Below are positions 34,744-44,240 of a stretch of DNA of 59,640 nucleotides, piece after piece. The stretch lies in contig NZ_JAHLEF010000030.1 of the NCBI RefSeq assembly GCF_018861755.1, positions 1-59,640 of the forward strand, given 5' to 3'. The notes under the pieces are model-generated. The model ran no database searches and was not told the DNA's origin. It saw only the letters and a program-made list of their open reading frames with translations. The stretch comes from Clostridium sp. CF012. GTDB lineage: Bacteria; Bacillota; Clostridia; Clostridiales; Clostridiaceae. Position numbers and translations under genes: made by a program. Within the stretch, counting starts at the first letter, position 1. Each line of letters opens with the position of its first letter.

Positions 34744-35176
34744 GATATTTATACCCATAAAGACCTTTACCCATTCAAGGATGTTCACTAGGAATTTGCT
34801 TGTGCAGAAATATTTAAAAGTAATTCAAGACGGGATTAGCGAAACTTGCCCAAATCTATCGAAGGCGTAAATAGAAAATTTTTAAAATTAAGTATAAAAA
34901 GTTTGCGGGTTTAATGAAACAAGGCCCCTCAGGATATGTGGGGCCTTATAATTTCTGTACCTATTGTAATCACTTTATAAAATAAATTCAGTGTTTTAAT
35001 TATAAATAACTCCTGCTATTTCTTTTAATCAGTCACGAATTTTTTCCAAACTCTCATTATCTTATTTTTATATTAAGGTAAAATAAGCACCCAAGATATT
35101 TGCGATGTAGGAACGACAGGGCTTGCTATCCCCTGGTGTTCGGTGAGACCCCATAGGAAATCTGTTACCTAATTTT
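34744..35176. other. Spacer between integrase remnant and dehydratase gene
   Basis: No gene. It contains the terminator at 34921 and, at 35095-35170, an unusually GC-rich tail after the dehydratase stop with a CAGGG/CCCTG stem that may act as its terminator or be foreign DNA. Confidence 0.4.
34921..34950 (+). terminator. Strong GC-rich terminator
   Basis: AAGGCCCC, 11-nt loop, GGGGCCTT, then ATAATTTCT. The stem is perfect. No plus-strand gene immediately precedes it, so it may belong to the lost integrated element. Confidence 0.65.
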
Positions 35177-36829
35177 TTACCAAGGTTGCATAGCTCCACC
35201 TTCTTCTGCTGGTCTGCAGTTCTTTGCATATAATGCGAGACAGCCTTTTTGTTCTTTAAGAGGTGGGCATACCCAAACTTCTCTTCTCTTTTCCAATTCT
35301 TTTTCCGATACTTCTAATATTATTTCTCCTTTGATTGTATCTACAACAATAACATCACCATTTTCTACAAGTGCAATGTTACCACCATCGTATGCCTCTG
35401 GTGATACGTGTCCTACGATTGCTCCGTAGTTAAATCCTGAGAATCTGGCGTCTGTTACAAGTCCTACGCTCTTATGCAATCCATAGCCTACCAAAGCATC
35501 TGTCGTAAGCATCACTTCCTTCATACCTGGAGAACCTTTACATCCTTCATAACGGATAACGATTACATCGCCTGGTACAATTTCACCTTTTTCGATTGCT
35601 TCCAAGGATTCAAAGTCATTGCCGAATACTTTTGCTTTTCCTTTGAAGTATTTCATTTCTTTTGGCACACCTGTTGGTCTTACGATAGCACCATTTGGAG
35701 AAAGATTACCGCGCAACACTTTAAGTCCTGGTTCGTTGTATAATGGATTGTCAAGACTTCTGATAATATCTGTACTTTCTACTTTTACGTTTGCTAAAAC
35801 ATCTTTCCACGTCTTTCCTGTGATAGTTGGAACATCTGAATAAAGTTTGCTTTCAATCATCTTCATAACAGCTGGAACCCCGCCTGCATAGTGGAAATCT
35901 ACTACTGTATATGGACCGCTTGGAATGACACCTGTAATACATGGAATTTCTTTCGCGTATTTTTCAAAGTCTTCCATTGTGATTTTGATACCAAGTTCAT
36001 ATGCAATACTTAAAATATGTAATACTGCATTTGTTGACCCTGCAACTGCCATATCAAACATAATTGCATTTAACAATGTTTCTTTTGTAATTAAGTCAGA
36101 TGGTCTGCGGCCAGATTTTACTAACTCCACCATATAAGCTCCTGCTTCTCTAGCTTTACGAATCTTTAAGTTATCAGATGCTGGAATTGTACTTGTTCCT
36201 GGTAGAACCAAATTTAAAACTTCCCCAAGCATTTGCATTGTATTAGCTGTTCCCATAGATGGACAAGCACCAAAAGATGGGCATACATGTTCCTCCATAT
36301 CCGCTAATTTTTCTTCACTTTCACCGCCGAGCACCGCAACATCTAGATCTGCTTCTACTACTTTTTTACCACAGTAATTACCTGGCTGCATAGAACCACC
36401 AGTGATAACCATTGATGGAATATCCAGTCTAGCTGCTGCTAAATACGTACCTGCGATAATATTGTCACAAGATGCAATCATTGCCAAGCCGTCAAAATGA
36501 TGTACTTTTGTAACAAATTCAATGGACATTGCTACGATATCACGTCCAACTTGTTCATATTTTAATTCTTCTGATCCATTTGCTACGTTACCACATGTTG
36601 CAGGGATTCCGAATTCTATAGGGATCCCGCCTGCAGCCCAAATCCCTTGTTTTACTGCTTCTGCAATTTGGCGAAGATGCGCACTACCTGGAGAACCTTC
36701 CATGAATGAGTTTGGTACTCCAATGTGGGGTTTTTGTTTTATGTCGCTGTCTGTATATCCAGATGCTTTTAACATAACACGACGATGTGCTGCTTTGGGT
36801 CCATTCCAATATCCTCTATTATTTTCCAT
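35177..36829 (-). CDS. IlvD/Edd-family dehydratase
   Basis: The 550-aa protein has the family's cluster-binding cysteines (IPATCGNV, MIASCDNIIAG, SFGACPSMGTANTM) and the C-terminal GSPGMKEVMLTTDALVG and TDARFSGFNYGAIVGHVSPE signatures. Family members dehydrate dihydroxy-acids (IlvD) or sugar acids such as gluconate and xylonate. Other isoleucine/valine genes are absent and a beta-glucosidase and esterase lie upstream on the same strand, so a sugar-acid substrate is more likely than branched-chain synthesis. An AAGGAGGAAG site precedes the ATG. Confidence 0.8.
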   Translation of the reverse strand: MENNRGYWNGPKAAHRRVMLKASGYTDSDIKQKPHIGVPNSFMEGSPGSAHLRQIAEAVKQGIWAAGGIPIEFGIPATCGNVANGSEELKYEQVGRDIVAMSIEFVTKVHHFDGLAMIASCDNIIAGTYLAAARLDIPSMVITGGSMQPGNYCGKKVVEADLDVAVLGGESEEKLADMEEHVCPSFGACPSMGTANTMQMLGEVLNLVLPGTSTIPASDNLKIRKAREAGAYMVELVKSGRRPSDLITKETLLNAIMFDMAVAGSTNAVLHILSIAYELGIKITMEDFEKYAKEIPCITGVIPSGPYTVVDFHYAGGVPAVMKMIESKLYSDVPTITGKTWKDVLANVKVESTDIIRSLDNPLYNEPGLKVLRGNLSPNGAIVRPTGVPKEMKYFKGKAKVFGNDFESLEAIEKGEIVPGDVIVIRYEGCKGSPGMKEVMLTTDALVGYGLHKSVGLVTDARFSGFNYGAIVGHVSPEAYDGGNIALVENGDVIVVDTIKGEIILEVSEKELEKRREVWVCPPLKEQKGCLALYAKNCRPAEEGGAMQPW

Positions 36830-36935
36830 TTTTTCTTCCTCCTTATATGCCCTTAAAAGTTCGGTTCAATAATCATATCTTCTGATTTTATTTGTTCTAC
36901 CACTTCTTTTTTGCTAGTCTTCCTATGTAATTTCT

Positions 36936-37133
36936 TCAACAGATACAGATATCATTAATCTTTTTTCTCCCTCCTTTAGAAGAATCACAGAACCTATCGC
37001 AGCCCGTGTCTATGAGTAATGCCCTCTCTTTGCCCACCGCAAGATAGCAGTTGACGGCACCGTTCTCATCTATTCGGTAGGTGTTAGGTGCTATCTGTTC
37101 CACCGTGTGTAAACCTGGTTTTATATTATCCAT
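36936..37133 (-). pseudogene. Truncated metallo-beta-lactamase-fold hydrolase
   Basis: Opens as an MBL-fold protein (TVEQIAPNTYRIDENGAVNC, YLAVGKERALLIDTGC) but departs from the family after about 45 residues and stops at 65, before any metal-binding HxHxDH motif. It is the first quarter of a gene whose rest was deleted. It lies between the GH3 enzyme and the dehydratase, so it was probably part of that cluster. Confidence 0.65.
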
Positions 37134-37276
37134 CTTATATTTCCTCGCTTAATTTTCCCTATTTGCCATAAATCCATAGTTCATATCAATTTTAACCTTT
37201 TTATTAATCCATTTTAAGAATTGAATAATCTCAAGTAACCCAAATCTCCTAATGCTGGATAAGGTACTACTGCGTT

Positions 37277-39718
37277 TTATTTTTTCATTAATCCACGAAG
37301 TCCCTTTAGAATATGTCCATTCATTATATCTATGAGTCCCTCAATAATTTTAACTGATAATGCACCTTGTGACATCATACCCAACTGACGAAGTGGCATA
37401 TCTACCAGCATTGCATCTATCATCTTCACGATATCATCCTCTGAATTAGGTTGTCCACTTGAAAATATTTTCTTTACAGACTTTTCTATTTGCTTATTCA
37501 TCATACGTCCAATCCAGTGAACTCTTATATCTCCCAGGGTAGAATTGATGGTAAAAGGTCTTAGTTTGCGCTCTTCTGGTACTTTTCTTCCTAAAACTAC
37601 CTCAAATTCTGACTTTGGAACATCATAAGTTTCTTGTTGTAAAAGATTATAATATGCTGGTGCTGATGTACGATAATCAGGTATTTCTCCCTCTTGTTTA
37701 CTTTCAATGGCAACAATATCATTTAATCGTATATCTCTTGACGATGCACCAATTTCAATCTTGTAATCACCGCTTTCCACAAACCAGTCTTTCACATTAA
37801 CATTATAGTAAGCAAATGCACGCCTTTCCAATGTAAATTCAACCGTTTTACTTTCATTCATCTGCAATTCCACTTTTGCAAAATCTCTAAGTTCACGCAC
37901 AGATTTATAAACAGTACTTTCTGGTGCTGAAACATACAACTGAACTATTTCCTTTCCAGCACACTTTCCGGTATTGGTAACCACTAACTCTACTTGAAGT
38001 GTATCTCTGTCTCCAATGTTTTTTGCACTAAGCTTTAATCCCGAATAGGTAAATGTTGTATAGGAAAGTCCGTGTCCAAATGGAAACATAACCTGTTTTT
38101 GTGCTTTATCAAAGTAACGATACCCCACATAGATACTTTCTCGGTATTCAATATTGCCTCCTGTGCCAAAATGAGCAATACTAGAAGTTTCAGTAAGTGT
38201 TAACGGATAGGTTTCTGCTAGTTTACCACATGGAGAATAATCCCCAAAAATCAAATCATATGTGGCGTAACCGCTGTTTTGTCCTGAAAGATTCATCAAA
38301 AGTATTGAATCAACTTTATCACGCCATGGAATATCTACAACTCCTCCTGAACTTATAATTGCTACTATCTTTTTTCCTGTAGAAACAAGGTCTTCTATCA
38401 ATCTTGTCTGTGCTTTCGGCATATTTAAATGAGATCTATCAAAGCCCTCACTTTCATAGCTATCTGGTAATCCAACAAATGCAAATATTACATCCGCTTC
38501 CTTTGCTACTCTAACTGCTTGTCTAATTAAATCTTCATTTGGTTCATCACTTGCAGCTGAATAACCTTGTGCATAAGAATAGCTTATATTTTCTGCATCA
38601 AAGGCATCAGTTACGGAAGTAATCTTTGTTGGAACTATCTTTGAGCTTCCTGCCCCTTGATAACGAGGAACTTTAGCAAATTCTCCAATTAAAGCAATCT
38701 TCTTATTTTTATCTACTGGCAGTACATTTCCAAGCTTCAACAATACTGCACTTTCACGTGCAATGCGTCGTGCCAATTCATTGTGTGCTTCTGCATCATA
38801 AGGTGTTGCCTGTGTTTTCTCTGCCTGTAGTGCGATAGCCGTCATTCTTACAGCACAAATATCAACAAGTTTTTCATCTAATTTCCCTGCTAGAACCATA
38901 TCAACAATCAATCTGTCCGTAGCTCCATCAAAAGCCGGCATCTCCAAATCCAGTCCTGCCTGGATACCTTCTATCCTGTCATTCATTGCTCCCCAGTCCG
39001 TCATTATGGCTCCCTCAAATTCCCATTCACCACGGGGAATGTCTGTCATAAAGCGTTTGTGTCCGGAAGCATAAATATCATTGATCTTATTATACGAACA
39101 CATCAATGTCCAAGGTTCTGCTTTCTTTATCGCTATTTCAAATCCAGTAAGATATATTTCTCTCAATGCCCGCTCATCAATTACCGAATTTGAGATAAGA
39201 CGCGCTTTTTCCTGATTATTCGCAAGATAATGCTTCAGGCTGGTACCTATGTTTTTACTCTGTATTCCACCAATGAGTGCCGCAGCCATTTCTCCAGTCA
39301 GAAGTGGATCTTCTGAAAAGTATTCGAAATTACGGCCACAAAGTGGACTACGCTTTATATTTGCTGCTGGTCCCAGAATCACAGCAACCTCTTCTTGTAC
39401 ACATTCCTCTCCAAGTGCAATACCCATTTCATACACTAAATCACGATCAAAGCTACAGGCTGTTGCTACAGCCGTAGGGAAACAAGTAGCTAATACCGAA
39501 TTATTAATACCCAAGTGATCGGAATCTCCTCCCTGTTTACGTAAACCATGTGGCCCATCCGTTACCATCATTGATTTTATTCCAAGACGTTCTATTCCTT
39601 TTGTATGCCAGAAATCCTTTCCAGAACAAAGACTAGCTTTTTCCTCAAGAGACATCATCTTTACAAGTTCCTTTGCTCTTGGTAAAACAGTTTTTAACGT
39701 ATGATTAACTTTTTCCAT
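37277..39718 (-). CDS. Glycoside hydrolase family 3 beta-glucosidase
   Basis: Start set at ATG 39718, 7 nt after AAAGGAG (an upstream in-frame start at 39751 lacks a site). The 813-aa protein has the GH3 N-domain (MVTDGPHGLRKQ, GRNFEYFSEDPLLTGEMAAA, SLKHYLANNQE), the nucleophile Asp241 in AIMTDWGA, the second domain (ALIGEFAKVPRYQGAGSSKI) and a fibronectin-III-like domain (about 560-660). There is no signal peptide, so it acts on imported glucosides. It is probably co-regulated with the esterase upstream and the dehydratase downstream. Confidence 0.9.
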   Translation of the reverse strand: MEKVNHTLKTVLPRAKELVKMMSLEEKASLCSGKDFWHTKGIERLGIKSMMVTDGPHGLRKQGGDSDHLGINNSVLATCFPTAVATACSFDRDLVYEMGIALGEECVQEEVAVILGPAANIKRSPLCGRNFEYFSEDPLLTGEMAAALIGGIQSKNIGTSLKHYLANNQEKARLISNSVIDERALREIYLTGFEIAIKKAEPWTLMCSYNKINDIYASGHKRFMTDIPRGEWEFEGAIMTDWGAMNDRIEGIQAGLDLEMPAFDGATDRLIVDMVLAGKLDEKLVDICAVRMTAIALQAEKTQATPYDAEAHNELARRIARESAVLLKLGNVLPVDKNKKIALIGEFAKVPRYQGAGSSKIVPTKITSVTDAFDAENISYSYAQGYSAASDEPNEDLIRQAVRVAKEADVIFAFVGLPDSYESEGFDRSHLNMPKAQTRLIEDLVSTGKKIVAIISSGGVVDIPWRDKVDSILLMNLSGQNSGYATYDLIFGDYSPCGKLAETYPLTLTETSSIAHFGTGGNIEYRESIYVGYRYFDKAQKQVMFPFGHGLSYTTFTYSGLKLSAKNIGDRDTLQVELVVTNTGKCAGKEIVQLYVSAPESTVYKSVRELRDFAKVELQMNESKTVEFTLERRAFAYYNVNVKDWFVESGDYKIEIGASSRDIRLNDIVAIESKQEGEIPDYRTSAPAYYNLLQQETYDVPKSEFEVVLGRKVPEERKLRPFTINSTLGDIRVHWIGRMMNKQIEKSVKKIFSSGQPNSEDDIVKMIDAMLVDMPLRQLGMMSQGALSVKIIEGLIDIMNGHILKGLRGLMKK

Positions 39719-39839
39719 GTTCAAACTCCTTTCTGTGCTCTTTTGAGCCATAACAATTCCATATTTAGCTCCTTTCTATCTCTCTTTTTTTAAAAACCTC
39801 TCTTTTTTTACCGCTTCTGATTACCTTTTAATTTTGATA

Positions 39840-40967
39840 CTATAAAATTTCTTTCATATAAGAAGCAATTTCTTTCATACAATCTTCAGCCTGTGGTATT
39901 ACTCCGATTTGATCCGCAAACCCATGCCCCAATCCGCGATATACAATTGTCTTTATTTTTCCACCAGCTTTTGCAAATGTTCTTGCATAAGCAAAGTCTT
40001 CAAATACTAAGAAATCATGTTCTCCGAAAATCAATAAAACAGGAGGTAAATTATGCATATCATCCAATAATGGAGATGCATATATATGTTCCGGATTTAT
40101 GTTCCCTTGCAAATAGACCTCCTCCAGCATACTGATGTCGCCGCCGCCCTCCAACAAACTGTTCATCATAGACAACGTAGCATCCAAAACCTTCCCATGC
40201 CTTTTGTTGCGCTGATATTTGCTTAAATCCACACCTTGATAAAACTCCGTTTTTTTCCCCGAAATGTTGACCGCAGGATAAATTAGGACCTGAAGTTTTA
40301 CCATTCCGGTTTTTTCTTCCCTGTCACGCAAGGTAACTGCTGCTGCCAAATTTCCACCCGCACTGTCTCCAGATACTGCTATTTTGTTTTTATCAGCACC
40401 AAATTTTTCTGCGTTATCATATGCCCACTTTGTTGCAAAGAAACAATCATCAAAGGGCTGTGGATAGTGGTTTTCTGGGCATAGACGGTAATCAACATTA
40501 AAGGCTACACAATCAATATTTTGTACCAGAACTTTGCACATCTGTTCTACAACATCGGCAGAACCGCCAAAAAATCCACCACCGTGAAAGTAAACAAACA
40601 TGGGTAAATTTGTGCCGGCGTTCGTTCTTTTATACACTCGAACTGGTACTTGATAACCATCTGCGCTGCTTACATTAAAGTATTGTGTGGTAACACCCTC
40701 TTCAACCAGCTGAATTCCCTTATACTCATTAAACATCTTTCGCATAGGCTTTATTCTTTTCAAAGCACTTTGATTCTTTTTGGGCTTTGGCATAAACTTT
40801 ATCAACATAGCAACTTTCCTCATTGATTTATAAAGCCGTGGATCCATATCTCCCGGTTCTCCACCTTCTGGAATAGGCTTGACCAATACTTTAATACCAT
40901 TTACTACTTCCTCTTTTTCATTTTGTTTTATTGCTTCTAAAAGTACCTCATGATATTTTCTTTTCAT
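39840..40967 (-). CDS. Alpha/beta hydrolase, HSL-family esterase
   Basis: The 375-aa protein carries the HSL-type oxyanion motif YFHGGGFFGG, the nucleophile elbow GDSAGGNLAAAV, the acid in IFGEHDFLVFED and the His in YRGLGHGFADQ. It has no signal peptide, so it is a cytoplasmic acetyl or short-chain ester hydrolase. Next to a beta-glucosidase it may remove acyl groups from glycosides (inference). The divergent AraC gene starts about 170 bp away. Confidence 0.85.
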   Translation of the reverse strand: MKRKYHEVLLEAIKQNEKEEVVNGIKVLVKPIPEGGEPGDMDPRLYKSMRKVAMLIKFMPKPKKNQSALKRIKPMRKMFNEYKGIQLVEEGVTTQYFNVSSADGYQVPVRVYKRTNAGTNLPMFVYFHGGGFFGGSADVVEQMCKVLVQNIDCVAFNVDYRLCPENHYPQPFDDCFFATKWAYDNAEKFGADKNKIAVSGDSAGGNLAAAVTLRDREEKTGMVKLQVLIYPAVNISGKKTEFYQGVDLSKYQRNKRHGKVLDATLSMMNSLLEGGGDISMLEEVYLQGNINPEHIYASPLLDDMHNLPPVLLIFGEHDFLVFEDFAYARTFAKAGGKIKTIVYRGLGHGFADQIGVIPQAEDCMKEIASYMKEIL

Positions 40968-41135
40968 ATAGTCCGTTCCTCCTTTTTTGCTCTGCTATCC
41001 GTTTTGGGTTAAGCATTATTACAGCGATATATTTTTTTGATTAATTACATTTTATATGGTAAAATTATACTTGTATTTCAAATTTGTTTTATAAATTATA
41101 TAAAAAGCACGAATCTGAGAAAGTGGGTAATATAC

Positions 41136-42347
41136 ATGAATTTAAATGAATTAGAATATTTAAGTAAAGCACTTGCCAAATCCACAAGTGCTTCTGTCCG
41201 ACTTTACCAAAGAGAAAATCTAGTCTACTATTACTCGGTATATCCCATGAACCCTGATCCTTTTCTGCTTTATGAGAAAGATATGCTACAGTCTGAGCAT
41301 ACTGCCGGTATCATTACTACCGACTTGTTTCAATTTTATGGTTATGTTTCTTTGGATGAGGATTATCGAATTGTGATAGGTCCATCTTCCATTTTAACAA
41401 AAGACAAGGATAAAATGGATAAACTTTTATTTTTATTGGATGTAAAAGAAAAATATCAGGAAGAATATATTGGTAAACTGGAGTGCGCCCCCTCTATTTC
41501 TGCCGAACGTATAGGATGGCTCCTTTCCTTTATTGCTTCCGCTATCAATAAGAATCCTCTTTTTGTAGAAGACGTATTTGTAGAAACCAAATCAGAGAAT
41601 TATCAACATGATATTATGAATAGCAGTATACAGGATACATTTCTTTTTTCTGATGAAAAAGAAGCCACTACTCTTCTTGTCGATAACTATCAAAATGAAA
41701 AAATGCTATTGTTCTATATAAAAAACGGTCAGCCTGAAAACTTAAAAGAATTGTTCAGTGCCTTTCCAAAATTAAAGGCCGGAACAATGGCCAATGATAC
41801 CTTGCGCCAACTTAAGGACATGGGAATTTGTTGCGCTACCGTGGCTTCTCGGGCCTCAATTGAAGGGGGATTAAATGTCCAGACTGCATTTCATTTATCC
41901 GATTTGTATATTCAAAAGTTTGAAATGCTTCGCGATTCTGCATCCATATACCCATTAATCATGCAAATGTTATTAGATTTTGCCGAACGCACAAAAAAGG
42001 CAAAATTTAATTGCAATAGCTCCTCTAAATTATTTTTAAGATGTGCAAATTATATTTCCAAAAATTTGTTTGACAATATCAAAGTTGAAGAAATGGCTGC
42101 CGAATTTGGAATATCACGCTGTCGTTTATGTACTCAGTTTCATAGACAAACCGGTATTACCTTAACACAATATATTTTGAAGGAAAAAATTTTAGAATCT
42201 CAGCGATTACTGCAGTTTACTAACAAAAGTATTTCTGAAATTGCATTGCATCTAGCTTTTTCCTCGCAAAGTCATTTTCAAACAGTATTTAAAAAATATA
42301 CCGGCATAACCCCAAACAGATTTAGAGATGCCAAATCAGATTTATAA
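41136..42347 (+). CDS. AraC-family transcriptional regulator
   Basis: Start set at ATG 41136 (MNLNELEYLSK), after a weak AAGTGGG site; a longer frame from TTG 41037 has no support. The N-terminal 270 residues are an unfamiliar sensor region. The last 100 form the AraC DNA-binding domain (FDNIKVEEMAAEFGISRCRL, ISEIALHLAFSSQSHFQTVF, ITPNRFRDAK). It is divergent from the esterase/beta-glucosidase genes and is likely their activator. Confidence 0.85.
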   Translation: MNLNELEYLSKALAKSTSASVRLYQRENLVYYYSVYPMNPDPFLLYEKDMLQSEHTAGIITTDLFQFYGYVSLDEDYRIVIGPSSILTKDKDKMDKLLFLLDVKEKYQEEYIGKLECAPSISAERIGWLLSFIASAINKNPLFVEDVFVETKSENYQHDIMNSSIQDTFLFSDEKEATTLLVDNYQNEKMLLFYIKNGQPENLKELFSAFPKLKAGTMANDTLRQLKDMGICCATVASRASIEGGLNVQTAFHLSDLYIQKFEMLRDSASIYPLIMQMLLDFAERTKKAKFNCNSSSKLFLRCANYISKNLFDNIKVEEMAAEFGISRCRLCTQFHRQTGITLTQYILKEKILESQRLLQFTNKSISEIALHLAFSSQSHFQTVFKKYTGITPNRFRDAKSDL

Positions 42348-42386
42348 TTTATGTACAAATTAGTTTAAGCAGGAGTGGTATTGGAT

Positions 42387-42548
42387 ATGTTTAATACTTT
42401 TATAAAGTGTATATCAGTTATTTATGTAATTAGATTAATTCTAAAACACAATCTTTTTATACATCATTTAAGAATTAAGATTAAATTTCTTGGTCTTGGT
42501 ATAGAAGTTAAAAGCAAAGAAAAAAGTGCCCCATCCTGCAAAGAGTAG
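42387..42548 (+). CDS. Small hydrophobic/basic protein (53 aa)
   Basis: ATG at 42387 follows AGGAGTGG at 42371. The product begins MFNTFIKCISVIYVIRLILK (one membrane segment) and ends with a basic tail (GIEVKSKEKSAPSCKE). The terminator hairpin overlaps its last codons, which supports a real short gene after the AraC regulator. Function unknown. Confidence 0.5.
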   Translation: MFNTFIKCISVIYVIRLILKHNLFIHHLRIKIKFLGLGIEVKSKEKSAPSCKE

Positions 42549-42557
42549 CACTTTTTC
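42521..42557 (+). terminator. Terminator after AraC/small gene
   Basis: AAAAAGTGC (42521-42529) and GCACTTTTT (42548-42556), 18-nt loop, T tract on the plus strand. Confidence 0.7.
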
Positions 42558-42699
42558 TTAATTAATCTTCAATTAATTTCATCCAATAGCCCTAAAACAA
42601 AATAAATGTGCTGAGGATTGCTTAGTGTTGGCAGACTAAGTTTTTCTTATTTATATTTTATTAAATTTTTATGAAAAATAAACATAAATAATTTATATA

Positions 42700-42743
42700 T
42701 TTAAAAACTGCAATTTCACTAATATATAAATTGAAAATTGTAG
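42700..42743 (-). terminator. Terminator after the 246-aa nitroreductase-like gene
   Basis: On the minus strand CTACAATTTTCA...TGAAATTGCAG (one mismatch) followed by TTTTTAAAT, immediately after the stop codon. Confidence 0.55.
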
Positions 42744-43484
42744 TTAAAGTACATTGTATACGGCAACAAGTATTAAATCAGATTTTCCTTCTTCCTTAGA
42801 TAAAGACCTTTGAAAAGAAATATTGTTATGCACAAAAGTTACTTCTAAAAAATATAGAAAAATTCCCATATCTATTGAATTATAAAATGGTACTTTCTCT
42901 TCAGGCATTATAGCTTTAATATTGGTTGTTCGATATATTTTCAATTTATTCTTTTCACAAACAACTCTCCATGGTTGTGTGTTACAGGCACTTGGAGCAT
43001 ATTTTACAACATCTACTATGGTTTCTAACCCTGAAATACCTGTCCAAATTTCCTGTGTTTCTTTTCTCTTGCATTTTGTATAATCTTTTCTAAACTCTCT
43101 AGGTTCACCTTTTCCTAAAGCCATCATAATCACAAATTTCAAGTTTTGATATTCTGCTTCTTGTATTTTACCCATTCCATACCAGCATACACCAATATCC
43201 TTAGAAGGCAAATATAAATCCAACTGTTCAAACATATATCCAAGGTTTAACAAGTAATTTGCTTTTTCTTCACTATAAATTAGCAAACAATATTCCCCTC
43301 GTTTACAAGTGGTTTCAGATCTTGGTACAATCCTATATTTAACTTCTATATTATCTACAAGGGATATTAAACCTTTAATTTTTTCTTCAATATCATATAA
43401 TTCTTCATTGGATAACTTAAGGGTGTCGTTAAATCTTCTAAATCTTTTAAAAATCATATCATAATATTCTTCATCTATCATCAC
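42744..43484 (-). CDS. Nitroreductase-family protein
   Basis: The 246-aa protein ends with the FMN-binding pattern of small nitroreductases (VVKYAPSACNTQPWRVVCEK, then DMGIFLYFLEV). The first half (IKGLISLVDNIEVKYRIVPR, SEEKANYLLNLGYMFEQLDL) matches two-repeat putative nitroreductases of anaerobes. It should be a cytoplasmic flavin reductase with unknown acceptor. Single gene with a terminator. Confidence 0.72.
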   Translation of the reverse strand: MMIDEEYYDMIFKRFRRFNDTLKLSNEELYDIEEKIKGLISLVDNIEVKYRIVPRSETTCKRGEYCLLIYSEEKANYLLNLGYMFEQLDLYLPSKDIGVCWYGMGKIQEAEYQNLKFVIMMALGKGEPREFRKDYTKCKRKETQEIWTGISGLETIVDVVKYAPSACNTQPWRVVCEKNKLKIYRTTNIKAIMPEEKVPFYNSIDMGIFLYFLEVTFVHNNISFQRSLSKEEGKSDLILVAVYNVL

Positions 43485-43847
43485 TTATTTTTCTCCTATT
43501 TTTTAGTACACCGATGTCTGAAATAATCATACAATGCTTTAAAATGAAAAACAATCTACTTTTAAAAATTTTCCAATTACAATTTATCTTATTACTTGCG
43601 ATACGGTAAGTCACCTTATAAAAACCCCCTTACAAAAATGAATAAACCCATGACAAATCTGCAGGCCACTGAAAAAAGCACTATTTTTTTACTGCTACTT
43701 ATCTTTTTTACACTTTATTATTTCGATAATGGCTTCATAATTCGTTTCATATTTACTGTAAATATTGTTAGGGCCCCATACATCTGTATGCCTATGATTG
43801 TAGAGAAATTTATTTCTTAAAGTTCAAGAAAGAATTACTAATAATAA
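43485..43847. other. Gene-free stretch
   Basis: AT-rich. The plus-strand frame at 43596-43820 has no ribosome binding site and no recognisable domain. Nothing else seen. Confidence 0.35.
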
Positions 43848-44012
43848 GAGTCTTCAATTAAAGATAAGTTAGACAGCCTTGAAACTGATAAATGTAGGTT
43901 ACGAACCGATAAGATAGAATTAGAAAACAAATTAGATAACAGTCTACTAAATAAAGACTTAATTAGAGATTATCTATTAAAGGATGCTTTAGCTATCAGA
44001 AGCAAAAGTGCT

Positions 44013-44048
44013 GATAATATCAAAGATAATATCAAAGATAATATCAAA
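44013..44048 (+). repeat. 12-bp tandem repeat, three units
   Basis: GATAATATCAAA repeated three times in frame (DNIK x3) inside the recombinase remnant, followed by GATATC. Confidence 0.8.
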
Positions 44049-44088
44049 GATATCATCAACACTTATGTGGATTCAATAGTAATATATA

Positions 44089-44123
44089 ATGCTAAGGTTG
44101 AAATCAACCTTAGCATCTTTTTT
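44089..44123 (+). terminator. Perfect hairpin terminator
   Basis: ATGCTAAGGTTGA, AA, TCAACCTTAGCAT, C, T6. It lies within the coding tail of the recombinase remnant, an unusual position. Confidence 0.8.
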
Positions 44124-44240
44124 GCATATATGCATGGTGGAGGCGAAGCACGGCCTTTGAAATCCACTAAAGCTTATGAACCTGTTAACCTCATATTTAG
44201 AGTAAAAGTAGCACTTATGCACTTAGTATAAAATATAACT

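Larger units (their letters stand above)
43848..44231 (+). pseudogene. C-terminal remnant of a large serine recombinase
   Basis: Reads KDKLDSLETDKCRLRTDKIE (coiled coil), ENKLDNSLLNKDLIRDYLLK, three DNIK repeats, then IINTYVDSIVIYNAKVEINL and MHGGGEARPLKST. Clostridial large serine recombinases end this way, close to an attachment site in a tmRNA/tRNA end. A TGGTGGAGGCGA core is at 44135-44146. The catalytic domain is absent, and a 12-bp tandem repeat and a terminator lie inside. Confidence 0.65.

Noticed and set aside
44013-44048. CRISPR-like repeat
   Set aside because: The 12-bp units are directly adjacent without spacers and code in frame; a simple tandem repeat.
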